A stretch of DNA of 64,000 nucleotides from Candidatus Methanophagaceae archaeon (GCA_003194435.1 PQXC01000004.1:60752-124751), one strand, 5' to 3'; shown: positions 9,038 through 18,329, counted from the first letter of the stretch. The notes: generated from the sequence alone by a model not told the origin. Program-made: numbers and translations.

Positions 9038-10339
9038 TTATATTTTACCCCTCTTATCAACAACTCTTACAGCCTTGCCCTCACTCCTCGGCAAGCTTCC
9101 GGGCTCGTGGAACTCTACTTTTGGACTTACCACTATCTCATCCTGGATACTCTTAGTAATATCAGCTTCAAGTTTCCTCAGCTTCCTTAAATCGCCGTCA
9201 AACATTTTAGGATGCAATTCTACCCTCACCGTCAATGAATCTAAACTGCCTACACGCTCCACAATGACTTGATAGTTTGTTGCGACTTCAGGAAAACTCA
9301 TCAGGACATCCTCTATCTGGCTTGGATAGAAATTAACACCTTTAACGATGAGCATGTCATCACAGCGCCCTTTTATACGTGAAATCCGCACATGTGTTCT
9401 GCCACAAGGGCATTTTTCGCCATCGTCAATGACTCTGGCAAGGTCTCCTGTCCTGTACCTGAGGATAGGCATGGCTTCCCTATTCAGCGTGGTGATGACA
9501 AGCTCACCTTCCTCGCCGGGGCTAAGTTTTTCGCCGGTAGCTGGGTCAACGACTTCGAGAAGATAGCTGTCTTCCCAGAGGTGCATGCCGGCTTTTTCTT
9601 CACACTCAAACGCTACTCCAGGACCGTTAAGCTCTGACATACCGTATGAATTAAATGCACTTATGTCAAATGTATCTTCAATCCTCTGTCTGGTCTGCTC
9701 TGAATGCGGCTCCGCACCCACAAAACCTATACGTAAATCAAACTCCTTCGGGTCAAAACCCTCTTGAACCATTACTTCGGAAACGTACAGGATGTAAGAG
9801 GGCGTTGCATGGAAGACCGTTGTATTAAAATCCTTCATCAACTGTATCTGACGTTTCGTATTGCCCACACCTGATGGAATGGTCAGCATACCAACCTTCT
9901 CAGCGCCGTAATGGAATCCCAGACCGCCGGTAAACATGCCATAACTGATTATATTCTGGAAGACATCCGCCTTACCTGCTCCGGTCATAACAATACATCT
10001 GGCAACGAGGTCAGCCCAAATCTCGATGTCCTTTCTTGTATGGAAGATAACGGTAGCTTTGCCGGTGGTGCCTGATGATGAATGCATACGCACGATTTCC
10101 ACCCTTGGTACGGTCACAAGACCGAAGTCATAATTAGCACGCAGGTCATCCTTTGTCGTGAATGGAATCAGGGATACATCCTCGGGCGTAGTGAAACGGG
10201 ATTCATCCACGTCCTTCAACCGGTTTCGGTAGAAGATGGACTTCCTGCATCGGGCAACCGTGTCCTTCAGCCGCTTAACCTGTAAAGCCTCAAGTTCATC
10301 CCGGGGCAGCGTCTCGATATGTTTATCCCAGAAAGGCAT
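9038..10339 (-). CDS. paaK: Phenylacetate-CoA ligase family (aryl-CoA synthetase)
   Basis: This 433-residue AMP-forming ligase contains the adenylation P-loop 'SSSGTTGKATV', the 'NSYGMSELNGPG' motif, 'RYRTGDLA' and the C-terminal 'GRCDDMLIVKGVNFYPSQIE' that carries the PaaK hinge. It activates arylacetates such as phenylacetate or indoleacetate to their CoA thioesters. It is similar to the second ligase at 16446-17750; the two flank the livKHMGF importer. In methanogen relatives such ligases work with indolepyruvate oxidoreductase either to assimilate or to release aryl acids. An AT-rich TATA-like TATATTTATA lies upstream on the minus strand near 10368-10377. Confidence 0.9.
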   Translation of the reverse strand: MPFWDKHIETLPRDELEALQVKRLKDTVARCRKSIFYRNRLKDVDESRFTTPEDVSLIPFTTKDDLRANYDFGLVTVPRVEIVRMHSSSGTTGKATVIFHTRKDIEIWADLVARCIVMTGAGKADVFQNIISYGMFTGGLGFHYGAEKVGMLTIPSGVGNTKRQIQLMKDFNTTVFHATPSYILYVSEVMVQEGFDPKEFDLRIGFVGAEPHSEQTRQRIEDTFDISAFNSYGMSELNGPGVAFECEEKAGMHLWEDSYLLEVVDPATGEKLSPGEEGELVITTLNREAMPILRYRTGDLARVIDDGEKCPCGRTHVRISRIKGRCDDMLIVKGVNFYPSQIEDVLMSFPEVATNYQVIVERVGSLDSLTVRVELHPKMFDGDLRKLRKLEADITKSIQDEIVVSPKVEFHEPGSLPRSEGKAVRVVDKRGKI

Positions 10340-10479
10340 GGCTATTAGCTATATAATTGTTGCATAGGTTAGTATAAATATACATACTTTCGGGGAGAGA
10401 AGAATAAACTGCAAGACAGGCTGGCTCTTGATGGTGAAAATTCCAAATTCCAAATCTAATTCTAATGCATCAAATAGCA

Positions 10480-10905
10480 TTACAAGAAAGGTAGTTCATG
10501 CTTTTTTCTGTAAACCAGAGCTTGACAAAGGGCGATCAGGTCGCCTCCCTCATTTTCGACGTTGATAACGTACGTTCCAATTCTACCGGATAAGCTCATC
10601 TCTTTCGCTTCCGCATATAAGACGTCTCCTGCCGAAACGGGTTTTATATACGTGATATTCATACTAAGTGCAACCGCCACGGTTCCATGTGTGTTCGCAG
10701 CCGTCTCAAATGCCTCATCAATCAGCGAAAATATCGCTCCCCCATGCACCATTCCAAATATATTCTCCATATCCTCTTTAAAGGTCATTTTAACTTTTGA
10801 GTACCCCTCATCCAATTCTATCAGTTCTATTCCCAGTTTCTTTGCATAGGGTTCTTCTCTAACACGTTTAATTATAGCATCGAAAATTTTGTTTTTTTCC
10901 TCCAT
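10480..10905 (-). CDS. PaaI-type hotdog thioesterase
   Basis: The 141-residue protein has the hotdog-fold thioesterase core 'MVHGGAIFSLIDEAFETAAN' with the conserved His-Gly-Gly and catalytic Asp/Glu, and 'NITYIKPVSAGDVLYAEA' in the following strand. Its size is normal for the PaaI/YbgC-like group. It sits behind the first aryl-CoA ligase (141 bases apart, same strand), so hydrolysis of stalled aryl-CoA esters is a reasonable inferred role. The start ATG at 10905 has a GGGGG-type purine run about 5 bases upstream on the minus strand. Confidence 0.85.
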   Translation of the reverse strand: MEEKNKIFDAIIKRVREEPYAKKLGIELIELDEGYSKVKMTFKEDMENIFGMVHGGAIFSLIDEAFETAANTHGTVAVALSMNITYIKPVSAGDVLYAEAKEMSLSGRIGTYVINVENEGGDLIALCQALVYRKKHELPFL

Positions 10906-11091
10906 TCTTGTGCCCCCTTATAGCTTAGTTTAGTTTTAGTAATGCAATATAAATAATATAACCATGATTTTGTTTTGTAATTTGTAGAGATTAAAGATTA
11001 TTCTTTGCACCCCACAGCGTTCCCGTGCCAGTGTCGTGTACTCCGCGTTAATCTAACATGGTCAAGGAGGTTATCGAGAAAAATAGAAAAG

Positions 11092-11099
11092 TTTAAATA
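11092..11099 (+). promoter_or_regulatory. TATA box of the livKHM operon
   Basis: TTTAAATA lies in an 'AAAAGTTTAAATAG' context, the purine-rich BRE plus TATA layout of archaeal promoters. It is about 50 bases before the livK start, leaving room for a 5' leader of about 25 bases with its own Shine-Dalgarno GAGGTG. Confidence 0.55.
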
Positions 11100-11148
11100 G
11101 CCGCTCAAATCTTAATGGTGACAATAGAAAACTTGTGAGGTGTTCGAT

Positions 11149-12759
11149 ATGAAGATGAACAAGAAGTACGGGATTTTATTTGCCGTGTTAGTGGTTTCAG
11201 TCTTGCTTGTGTTTGCAGCAAGTGTGGGGCAATCGAAAGAGCCCGGAGTAGAAGAGATAAAGATAGGGATTGTCGCACCTCTGACGGGTGGCGCGAGTAC
11301 AACAGGGACCGATATGTGGCAGTCTGCGGTATTGGCGGCGGAGCAGATAAACGCTAAGGGCGGAGTTGATGTTGGGGGCGTTTATGTACCGATCACACTC
11401 GTTAAGGGAGACACGGAAACGAGCAGGGAAAGCGGTGTTAAAGCAGTAACGAAGCTCATTACGGAAGATAAGGTAGACTTATTGATCGGGGGTTTTTCGA
11501 GCGGCATAACGTATGCTGACCAGGTCGTTGCAGCGGAACACAAAGTGCCTTTCATAATCACCGGAGCGTCTTCCCCCATAGTAACGAGAAGAACCGATAT
11601 AGATACATCCTACTTCTTCCATCACTGTCCTACAACAGACGACTATCCAGAAGCGACTTTGCTTTTTGTCAATGAAGTAGTAAAGCCCGAAATATATGAG
11701 CGGTTCAATTTTTCAGAGGACAGACCTCTCAGGTTAGGGGTTCTATACCAGGACAGCAAATATGGCGAAGGCGTTTACGAGGGTATCAAAAAGGCGATAG
11801 AGAAACACAACCTCAACATGGAGATAGTTTCAGCAGAGAAATTCAAGATGAGCGAGACGGATTTCAGGACTGTGTTAACAGTAATAAAGGAGTCTAAACC
11901 GGATGTTGTTTATGTTGCTGCATTCCTTAACGAGCAGACGCTCATAGTAACCCAGGGGAGGAAGGACGTTGGCATGAATACTATTTATCTCTCTGTCGAG
12001 TGTAATGACGACCCTGATTATTATACCGGGGTGGGGAGATGGGGAGAATACTCGATACAGGAGAGCAGATTTAGTCCTTATACTATCCCCTCAGGACCAA
12101 TCCATGAGGCAGTCGAAAAATTCAGGGAGGACTTTAAGAACAGGTGGGGTACATCCCCGAGTATGATGGGGGCATCGACATACGAGGGTGTTTACATCGC
12201 GGCGGAAGCGATTAAGAACGCAGGTACTTTGGATAAGGAAAAGGTCAGGGCTTCATTGGCTGAGCTCGAGATGCCGCAGATTGTAGAGGTGATGCAGAAC
12301 GGTGTGATAAACTTTTCGTCAGATTATAGGGAGAGTAAATTCGCGCTTTACATGGAGCAGTTGATCTGGAATGAATCCGTGGGAGAGACGAGACCGAAGA
12401 TAGTGTGGCCTGACAGCATAAAAGAAACTGATTTTGTACTCCCGGATTGGTATGAGCCCGGGAGTTCACCAGCTGCGACTGCGACCGCGACTAAAGCGAC
12501 TGAAGAATGCAAAACTCTGTGGTATTTCGATGAAGAAAGTCTAAAATGCCAACAGAAGGAGTTCTGCGGCATGTACATGTACAAAGGCTTGCGTACCTTT
12601 GAGACTGAAGAAGAGTGCAAAGCTGCGCTTGATAAGTATCTTCGAGAGAAGGGAGAAGAAAAAGAAACACCAGCACCAGAAGAACCAGGTTTTGAAGCGT
12701 TTTTAACCATTGCCAGCCTATTAGCAATTGCATACATGGTGCAAAGAAGACGGAAGTAA
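11149..12759 (+). CDS. livK: LivK-like ABC substrate-binding protein with Kunitz-like Cys module and PGF-CTERM anchor
   Basis: I choose the ATG at 11149, seven bases after GAGGTG, in place of the GTG at 11140. Residues 1-25 form a signal peptide. Residues about 35-430 are the periplasmic type I (Leu/Ile/Val-like) binding fold, starting 'IKIGIVAPLTGGAST'. A Thr/Ala-rich hexamer-repeat linker follows, then a Cys-containing segment ('LWYFDEESLKC', 'ETEEEC') that resembles a Kunitz/BPTI fold with four of its six Cys, an acidic stalk, and a C-terminal 'PGFEAFLTIASLL' plus basic tail. The last is a PGF-CTERM sorting signal, so the protein should be processed and lipid-anchored outside the membrane. 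The ligand may be aryl or branched-chain acids, judging by neighbours. Confidence 0.88.
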   Translation: MKMNKKYGILFAVLVVSVLLVFAASVGQSKEPGVEEIKIGIVAPLTGGASTTGTDMWQSAVLAAEQINAKGGVDVGGVYVPITLVKGDTETSRESGVKAVTKLITEDKVDLLIGGFSSGITYADQVVAAEHKVPFIITGASSPIVTRRTDIDTSYFFHHCPTTDDYPEATLLFVNEVVKPEIYERFNFSEDRPLRLGVLYQDSKYGEGVYEGIKKAIEKHNLNMEIVSAEKFKMSETDFRTVLTVIKESKPDVVYVAAFLNEQTLIVTQGRKDVGMNTIYLSVECNDDPDYYTGVGRWGEYSIQESRFSPYTIPSGPIHEAVEKFREDFKNRWGTSPSMMGASTYEGVYIAAEAIKNAGTLDKEKVRASLAELEMPQIVEVMQNGVINFSSDYRESKFALYMEQLIWNESVGETRPKIVWPDSIKETDFVLPDWYEPGSSPAATATATKATEECKTLWYFDEESLKCQQKEFCGMYMYKGLRTFETEEECKAALDKYLREKGEEKETPAPEEPGFEAFLTIASLLAIAYMVQRRRK

Positions 12760-12846
12760 AGGAGACAAAATTTGTACCGCCGGACGGCGAAACCCGGAGG
12801 TACATAATCCTTTTTTATTTAATCCTTTTTTATTTTTTATCCAACT

Positions 12847-13758
12847 ATGGAACCCGGTGTTTTAATACAGATCTTGGTATGGGGTCTGTACGCTGGCTGC
12901 ATTTACATTCTCTTAGCGATAGGACTGAACCTGATTTTTGGCGTTATGAAGGTCGTGAACTTCGCACACGGGGAGTTGTTGATGCTTGGTGCCTATGCTA
13001 CATTCTGGATCTACACCCTTTCGGGGGTTAACCCCTATCTAATTATTGCTTTAGCCATGATTATTCTGGGTATTATCGGTGTTTTCATTGAACGGCTTTG
13101 CTTCCGCCCGATAAAGGGTACAGGGAAGTTAAACGAGATCTTTCTTAGTCTTGGGTTGATTTATCTGTTTCAGAATTTAGCGGCTTTGTTATGGACAACG
13201 GACTCAAGGTCTATTCATAGTCCATACAGCAATGTGTCCGTTTCTGTGGGCTCCGTTCGGCTGCCACTGGATTATATCATTATTATCCTATTTACAATCG
13301 TATTTCTGATTGCCTTTCAACTCTTCATGAAAAGGACCACCATCGGGAGAGCGATGCGTGCTACAAGCCAGAACCGCGATGCGGCTGCTTTAATGGGCAT
13401 TAACGTGGAGCGGATGGACATGCTCAGTTTTGCGTTGGGTTCCGCGCTTGCGGCTGCAGCAGGTAGCTTATGGTTGATAAGTGGTCAGATAGTGGACCCG
13501 TATATGGGCTCCATACCGGCAATAAAAGCTTTTGCTGTGGTCATCATCGGTGGGCTTGGCAGCATACCCGGAGCTATTGTTGCCGGTCTGACTTTGGGTA
13601 TAGCAGAAAACGTAGTGCCATTATTCATGCAATCCTTTGCAGGTTTACTCGGCGTTTCGATGTCGTTCACCGCATGGAAGGATACGATAGCTTTCTTTAT
13701 CCTGATTATAGTTCTCGTAATAAGACCGACAGGCATATTCGGGGAGAAAGGGGAGTAG
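12847..13758 (+). CDS. livH: Branched-chain amino acid-type ABC permease LivH
   Basis: The 303-residue membrane protein has about eight hydrophobic segments and the LivH signatures 'IGLNLIFGVMKVVNFAHGELLMLGAY' region and 'AAALMGINVERMD', with the late 'GGLGSIPGAIVAGL' loop that contacts the ATPases. It lies 87 bases after livK and 25 bases before livM, on the same strand. It forms the transport channel together with LivM. Confidence 0.92.
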   Translation: MEPGVLIQILVWGLYAGCIYILLAIGLNLIFGVMKVVNFAHGELLMLGAYATFWIYTLSGVNPYLIIALAMIILGIIGVFIERLCFRPIKGTGKLNEIFLSLGLIYLFQNLAALLWTTDSRSIHSPYSNVSVSVGSVRLPLDYIIIILFTIVFLIAFQLFMKRTTIGRAMRATSQNRDAAALMGINVERMDMLSFALGSALAAAAGSLWLISGQIVDPYMGSIPAIKAFAVVIIGGLGSIPGAIVAGLTLGIAENVVPLFMQSFAGLLGVSMSFTAWKDTIAFFILIIVLVIRPTGIFGEKGE

Positions 13759-13783
13759 GATAGAGAGTAGGATAAGAGATAAG

Positions 13784-14752
13784 ATGAAATTAGTTAGGAT
13801 GAACATGAATATGAACATGAATATGAAAACCTGGACAGGAATTATTTCACTGATCCTTGCATTTCTGATACCCTTAATCTTTGGAATCAATCAGTATTTG
13901 TTGACGGTTTTGATTATAATGCTTGTGTTTATCATATACTCATCAGCGTGGAACCTGCTTGCTCTTTCAGGTCAGGCTTCTCTGGGGCATGCAGCTTTTT
14001 TCGGTATCGGGGGTTATGTGTCGGCGATAGTAGCAAATACTCTTGGTATGCCACCGATTGCGGCAATACCTGTTGGAGGTTTATTCGCTGCGTTTATAGG
14101 TGTTCTGATAGGCTTAACCTGTATAAGGATGAGGGAGTGGTTCCTCGCCATGGTAACCTTCGGGTTTGCGATTATAGCTCATACAATAACCACGGAGCTT
14201 TCGTGGCTTACCGGAGGCTGGGATGGTATCCCCGCGAAGAGATTGATTCCCGTAACGATAACGAATTATATCATGTATGAGTATTATGTCATTCTACTTA
14301 TAGCGGTTGCTGTGGTCGTTATAATCTACCTGATAGCGAAATCGAGGGTGGGACTCGCTCTACAGGCAATTCGTGAGAACGAGCTTGAAGCAAAGGTGAT
14401 GGGCATCAATGTAATAAAGTATAAGCTAATGGCGTTTGCTGTAAGCGCCTTCTTCACCGGGATTGCCGGCGCATTAGAGATACATCATTTCGGGTATATA
14501 ACCCCTGAGGTCTATGGTATGGACATATCATTCTGGCCGATACTATACTCTATAAGTGGCGGGCTCTTTACCGTTAGCGGTCCAATACTTGGTACAATTG
14601 TAATTACATTTATCTGGGAGGTTCTGCGCGCTTTCGGTTTGATGTATGAGCGATTTATATTAATTGGTGTGATCCTCGTCCTTATTGTGATATTCCTGCC
14701 GAAGGGACTTGTGTCTGTGCCGGAGAAGATAAAATCAAGACTTCAGTTGTAA
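13784..14752 (+). CDS. livM: Branched-chain amino acid-type ABC permease LivM
   Basis: This 322-residue permease has the LivM core 'LALSGQASLGHAAFFGIGGY' near residue 60 and 'VGLALQAIRENELEAKVMGIN' near residue 188, with about nine membrane segments. The N-terminus contains a short Asn-Met dipeptide repeat encoded by ATGAAC/ATGAAT hexamers, so the exact start (13784, or one of the repeated ATGs) is unsure. The gap before it holds GATAGAGAGTAGGATAAGAG, a purine-rich imperfect repeat that can serve as ribosome binding site. It is the last plus-strand gene of the importer; the ATPase genes face it from the minus strand. Confidence 0.92.
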   Translation: MKLVRMNMNMNMNMKTWTGIISLILAFLIPLIFGINQYLLTVLIIMLVFIIYSSAWNLLALSGQASLGHAAFFGIGGYVSAIVANTLGMPPIAAIPVGGLFAAFIGVLIGLTCIRMREWFLAMVTFGFAIIAHTITTELSWLTGGWDGIPAKRLIPVTITNYIMYEYYVILLIAVAVVVIIYLIAKSRVGLALQAIRENELEAKVMGINVIKYKLMAFAVSAFFTGIAGALEIHHFGYITPEVYGMDISFWPILYSISGGLFTVSGPILGTIVITFIWEVLRAFGLMYERFILIGVILVLIVIFLPKGLVSVPEKIKSRLQL

Positions 14753-14763
14753 AGTAAAAGCTC

Positions 14764-14818
14764 ACGATATAGGATACAAGATACAAGATACAAAATACAA
14801 AATACAGGATAGATAGAT
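14764..14818. repeat. Short tandem repeat, GATACAA/AATACAA units
   Basis: Between the convergent livM and livF genes, about five imperfect copies of an 8-base unit (GATACAAG, AATACAAA) stand in a row. It has no coding frame and is one of several simple repeats in this genome piece. It could lie in the overlapping 3' ends of the two transcripts. Confidence 0.6.
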
Positions 14819-14824
14819 TGAGAA

Positions 14825-15529
14825 TTAGATTCCTAAATATGCGTTTTTCACATATTCATGCTCAAGAAGCTCAGAACCTTTCCCTTCTAAGATAATCCTA
14901 CCCTTCTCCAGGACGTATCCGCGGTCAGAGAGCTCAAGTGCATGATGTACGTTCTGTTCCACAAGCAATATGGTAACGCCTTCTTCATTCAATTTTTTTA
15001 TTATCTCGAATACCTGTAATACGAGCACGGGGGCTAACCCGAGGGATGGCTCATCCAGCATCAGAAGTTTTGGTTTCGACATCAGAGCGCGTGCAATGGC
15101 GAGCATCTGCTGCTCCCCCCCGCTCATTGTTCCCGCGAGCTGTTTTTTCCGTTCTTCGAGCTTCGGAAAGAGTTGGAACACCCATTCGAGACTCTCTTCT
15201 AGCAAATCCCTTGCTCTTGGCACATATGCGCCAAGTATAAGGTTTTCAAGGACGCTCATCTTTGGGAATATCTCTCTGCCTTCAGGAACGAGAGAAATAC
15301 CCGCATCCACTATCTTGTATGCTGGTAGTCCTTCAATATTTCTATCCATGAACCTGATACTGCCTGACTTTGACTTAAGCAGACCCTGGATGGTCTTTAC
15401 AGTGGTTGACTTCCCTGCCCCGTTAGAACCGAGGAGGGATACAATCTCCCCCTCGTTAACAGTGAAGGAGACGCCCCATAGCACCTGCACCTTCTCGTAA
15501 GAGGCATTTAATTCCTTTATCTCTAGCAT
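14825..15529 (-). CDS. livF: Branched-chain amino acid-type ABC ATPase LivF
   Basis: The 234-residue ATPase shows Walker A 'GSNGAGKST', the signature 'MSGGEQQMLAIARAL', Walker B 'LLMLDEPSLGL' and the switch His in 'ILLVEQNVHHAL'. Length is that of LivF. It follows livG on the minus strand with a 19-base gap. LivF and LivG form the heterodimeric motor for LivHM. The importer is split into two convergent transcripts (KHM and GF), an arrangement that differs from the usual single operon. Confidence 0.93.
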   Translation of the reverse strand: MLEIKELNASYEKVQVLWGVSFTVNEGEIVSLLGSNGAGKSTTVKTIQGLLKSKSGSIRFMDRNIEGLPAYKIVDAGISLVPEGREIFPKMSVLENLILGAYVPRARDLLEESLEWVFQLFPKLEERKKQLAGTMSGGEQQMLAIARALMSKPKLLMLDEPSLGLAPVLVLQVFEIIKKLNEEGVTILLVEQNVHHALELSDRGYVLEKGRIILEGKGSELLEHEYVKNAYLGI

Positions 15530-15548
15530 GGCATAGCATGAAATGGAA

Positions 15549-16277
15549 TCACATATATATTTTTTCTCCGAGATATGAGTTTATAACCTTTTCATCCGCG
15601 GCTATTTCGGCGGGTGTGCCCTCCGCTATTTTTTCACCGTGATGCAGAACGACAATACTGTCGGAGACGTTCATTATAACCCTCATGACATGTTCTACCA
15701 TGAGTATTGTTATTCCAGAGTCGCGGATTTTCTGTATCAATGAGATAGCATCTTTACTTTCCTTCGGATTTAGTCCTGTCGTTACCTCGTCTAACAGGAG
15801 TAGTTCCGGGTCAGTCGCAAGAGCTCTTGCAAGCTGTATCCTCTTAAGCTCTACAACATTAAGGTTTTTCACCGGGTAATTTAACTTATTCATGGGATAG
15901 CCGACGAATTCAAGATACATCTCTGCTTTTTCTCTTGCTTCTCTCATACTGATTTTATCTGAATTACCGAACAACGCACCTACAAGGACGTTTTGAATCG
16001 CAGACAGTTCAGGGAAAGAGTGTACGAGCTGGAATGTCTTAGCGATTCCCAGCTTACACACTTTATCAGGACTCAAGTTAGTTATATCCAAACCATCAAA
16101 GAAGATCGAACCTGAACTGGGTGGATAGACACCACTCACGATATTCAGAAGCGTTGATTTCCCCGCACCATTCGGACCGACTAACCCCACTATCTGCTCC
16201 TTATTTATTCTAAAGCTTACGTCCTTAATGGCTGTTAGGTTGCCAAAGTGCTTGCTCACTTCTTTTATGGAAAGCAT
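15549..16277 (-). CDS. livG: Branched-chain amino acid-type ABC ATPase LivG
   Basis: The 242-residue ATPase shows Walker A 'GPNGAGKST', Walker B 'LLLLDEVTTGL' and the switch His in 'ILMVEHVMRVI'. The ABC signature, normally LSxGx in this family, reads 'LNVVELKRIQLARAL' here, so the second Ser/Gly positions are replaced. The partner LivF has an intact signature, and one degenerate site is tolerated in many heterodimeric ABC motors. It is transcribed toward livF. The start ATG is at 16277. Confidence 0.92.
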   Translation of the reverse strand: MLSIKEVSKHFGNLTAIKDVSFRINKEQIVGLVGPNGAGKSTLLNIVSGVYPPSSGSIFFDGLDITNLSPDKVCKLGIAKTFQLVHSFPELSAIQNVLVGALFGNSDKISMREAREKAEMYLEFVGYPMNKLNYPVKNLNVVELKRIQLARALATDPELLLLDEVTTGLNPKESKDAISLIQKIRDSGITILMVEHVMRVIMNVSDSIVVLHHGEKIAEGTPAEIAADEKVINSYLGEKIYM

Positions 16278-16445
16278 TTGCTATCACGTTTGCAATATAT
16301 CTATGTATGTCATATAAATAACTTGTGTTATTATTTTGCGATGACATATACCGTCTCGGTGATAAAAGCCGACAAGCGAATTTTGGATACAGAACAAAAC
16401 CTATTGTTTTTTATACATAAAAATTATAGATTGATCTGGTAAGTT

Positions 16446-17750
16446 ATGATCGAATACTGGAATCCCCGCATCGAACGTATGCCGATCGAGGATTTGCATA
16501 AGATGCAGGAGGAACGGCTCAGGTATTTTGTTCGCTATGTCTATAATCATTCCTCATTCTACCGGCAGCGATTCAGGGAGGCGGGTGTGGAGCCCGATGA
16601 TATCAAGAAGCTGAGCGATGTAACCAAACTCCCTTTCACATCGAAGCGCGATCTTCGTGATACCTACCCCACAGGGATGTTCTGCCTCCCCGAAAACTGG
16701 GTGGTGCGGTATCATGTATCCAGTGGCACGACCGGGAAACCTACTGTGGTCGGATATACTCAGGGTGACGTTGATACGTGGTCAGAGTCTCTGGCGCGAG
16801 GACTTACATCCATAGGTCTGGGGCGCGGGGACATAATCCAGGTTAGCTATGGCTATGGACTGTTCACCGGGGGGCTCGGTCTTCATTACGGCTCTGAGAG
16901 AATTGGCGCCACGGTGCTTCCCACGGGCACCGGCAATACCGAACGTCAGATTGAGCTGATGCAGGATTTAGGAAGCACTGCTATAGCCTGCACACCTTCA
17001 TATTTCCTATATATAAACGAGGTTGCACAAAAGATGGGTGTGAGCATCCGCGATGATACAAGACTCAAGGCAGGCATTTTTGGTGCAGAGCCATGGTCTG
17101 AAGAGACAAGAAGGCGGATTGAGGATTCCACAGGCATTAAGGCGTATGACATATACGGAACCAGCGAGATGAGTGGTCCCCTCTTCACCGAGTGCCACCT
17201 ACAGAACGGTATCCACATCTGGGCAGATATGTTTCTTATTGAGGTAATTGATCCGAAGACGATGGAGCAAGTGGATGATGGTGAGCGTGGCGAACTCGTT
17301 GTGACCTCTCTGGATAAATGGGCTTTTCCTCTCATCAGGTACCGGATAGGTGACATCACTATACTGAATAACGAGCCATGTGAGTGCGGACGCACACATC
17401 CACGAATCATGAGAATTCTGGGTAGGACAGACGATATGATCATTGTGCGAGGAATAAATGTCTTCCCGAGCCAGGTCGAGTCTGTACTCATGAGGATTCC
17501 CGAGATTGGCAACAACTACCAGATAATTGTGGACAGGAAGGGACCACTGGATGTCATGACCGTAAAGGTTGAGGTAACTGAATCCGCATTCAGCGATAAA
17601 ATTGCTGACTTGATGTCATTAAGCAACGAGGTCTCCAGGCAGCTTAAAAGCGTGTTGAATATTACGGCGAAGGTAGAGCTGGTGGAGCCGGGTGCGATTC
17701 CGCGTTCCGAAGGTAAGGCACGGAGGGTTATAGACAAGAGGAAGGTGTAA
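16446..17750 (+). CDS. paaK: Phenylacetate-CoA ligase family (aryl-CoA synthetase), second copy
   Basis: The 434-residue paralogue of the 9038-10339 enzyme has 'VSSGTTGKPTVV', 'DIYGTSEMSGP', 'RYRIGDITI' and 'GRTDDMIIVRGINVFPSQVE'. It is followed after 2 bases by an ACT-domain protein, a pairing found in many archaea and anaerobic bacteria. The two ligases probably differ in aryl acid preference; the sequence alone does not tell which takes phenyl-, hydroxyphenyl- or indoleacetate. Confidence 0.92.
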   Translation: MIEYWNPRIERMPIEDLHKMQEERLRYFVRYVYNHSSFYRQRFREAGVEPDDIKKLSDVTKLPFTSKRDLRDTYPTGMFCLPENWVVRYHVSSGTTGKPTVVGYTQGDVDTWSESLARGLTSIGLGRGDIIQVSYGYGLFTGGLGLHYGSERIGATVLPTGTGNTERQIELMQDLGSTAIACTPSYFLYINEVAQKMGVSIRDDTRLKAGIFGAEPWSEETRRRIEDSTGIKAYDIYGTSEMSGPLFTECHLQNGIHIWADMFLIEVIDPKTMEQVDDGERGELVVTSLDKWAFPLIRYRIGDITILNNEPCECGRTHPRIMRILGRTDDMIIVRGINVFPSQVESVLMRIPEIGNNYQIIVDRKGPLDVMTVKVEVTESAFSDKIADLMSLSNEVSRQLKSVLNITAKVELVEPGAIPRSEGKARRVIDKRKV

Positions 17751-17752
17751 AA

Positions 17753-18187
17753 ATGGAAGTGATAAAACAGATTTCTGTCTTTGCGGAGAACAAGCCTGGC
17801 AGGATGGCAAGAGTGGCAAGGACATTAGCAGATGCTGGCGTGAACATTCGCGCACTGACAATTGCGGAGGCTGGTGACTTTGGCGTGATCAGGATGGTGG
17901 TTGATGATACGGAGCGGGGATATAAGGCGCTACATGATGGTGGCTTCACGGTCTCAGAGACCGATGTTCTCGCTGTGGAGCTAAAGGACGTTCCTGGCGG
18001 TCTCTACGAGATAGCTAACACTCTGGGTATGAATAACGTCAATGTGGATTATGCTTATGCGTTTGTAACCGCAAAGTTCAAGCGTGCGATGTTGATACTC
18101 CGCGTGGATGATATACAGAGAGCCACGGAAGTACTGAACGAGGCAGGAGTGAGGTTAGCAACAAGGGAAGAGATACAGCAGATTTGA
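17753..18187 (+). CDS. Tandem ACT-domain amino-acid-sensing protein
   Basis: The 144-residue protein consists of two ACT repeats: 'ISVFAENKPGRMARVARTLADAGVNIRAL' opens the first and 'VELKDVPGGLYEIANTLGMNNVNVDYAYAF' the second. ACT pairs bind amino acids at the domain interface. It starts 2 bases after the aryl-CoA ligase stop, so it is in the same transcript and is probably an aromatic amino acid sensor for the ligase. No catalytic domain is attached. Confidence 0.9.
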   Translation: MEVIKQISVFAENKPGRMARVARTLADAGVNIRALTIAEAGDFGVIRMVVDDTERGYKALHDGGFTVSETDVLAVELKDVPGGLYEIANTLGMNNVNVDYAYAFVTAKFKRAMLILRVDDIQRATEVLNEAGVRLATREEIQQI

Positions 18188-18329
18188 AATATCTCGGGAG
18201 GTTTGTTAGGGTAGGGTAGGGTTGTGGTGGTAAAAGACAGTTTGCCGAGAAAGTGAAATTGCCCGAAGCCCGAAGCCACTCAGGCAAATATTATTAGCCA
18301 TTAGCCAGGTATGTATATAAGTGAGACTG

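Noticed and set aside
8880-9272. 130-codon plus-strand ORF with a hydrophobic stretch
   Set aside because: Most of it is the complement of the PaaK C-terminal coding region; no Shine-Dalgarno or family resemblance.
18195-18222. G-rich CGGGAGG...TAGGGTAGGGTAGGG as quadruplex or telomere-like signal
   Set aside because: Only a short run, in a plain intergenic gap; no recurrence elsewhere in the window and nothing to tie it to a function.
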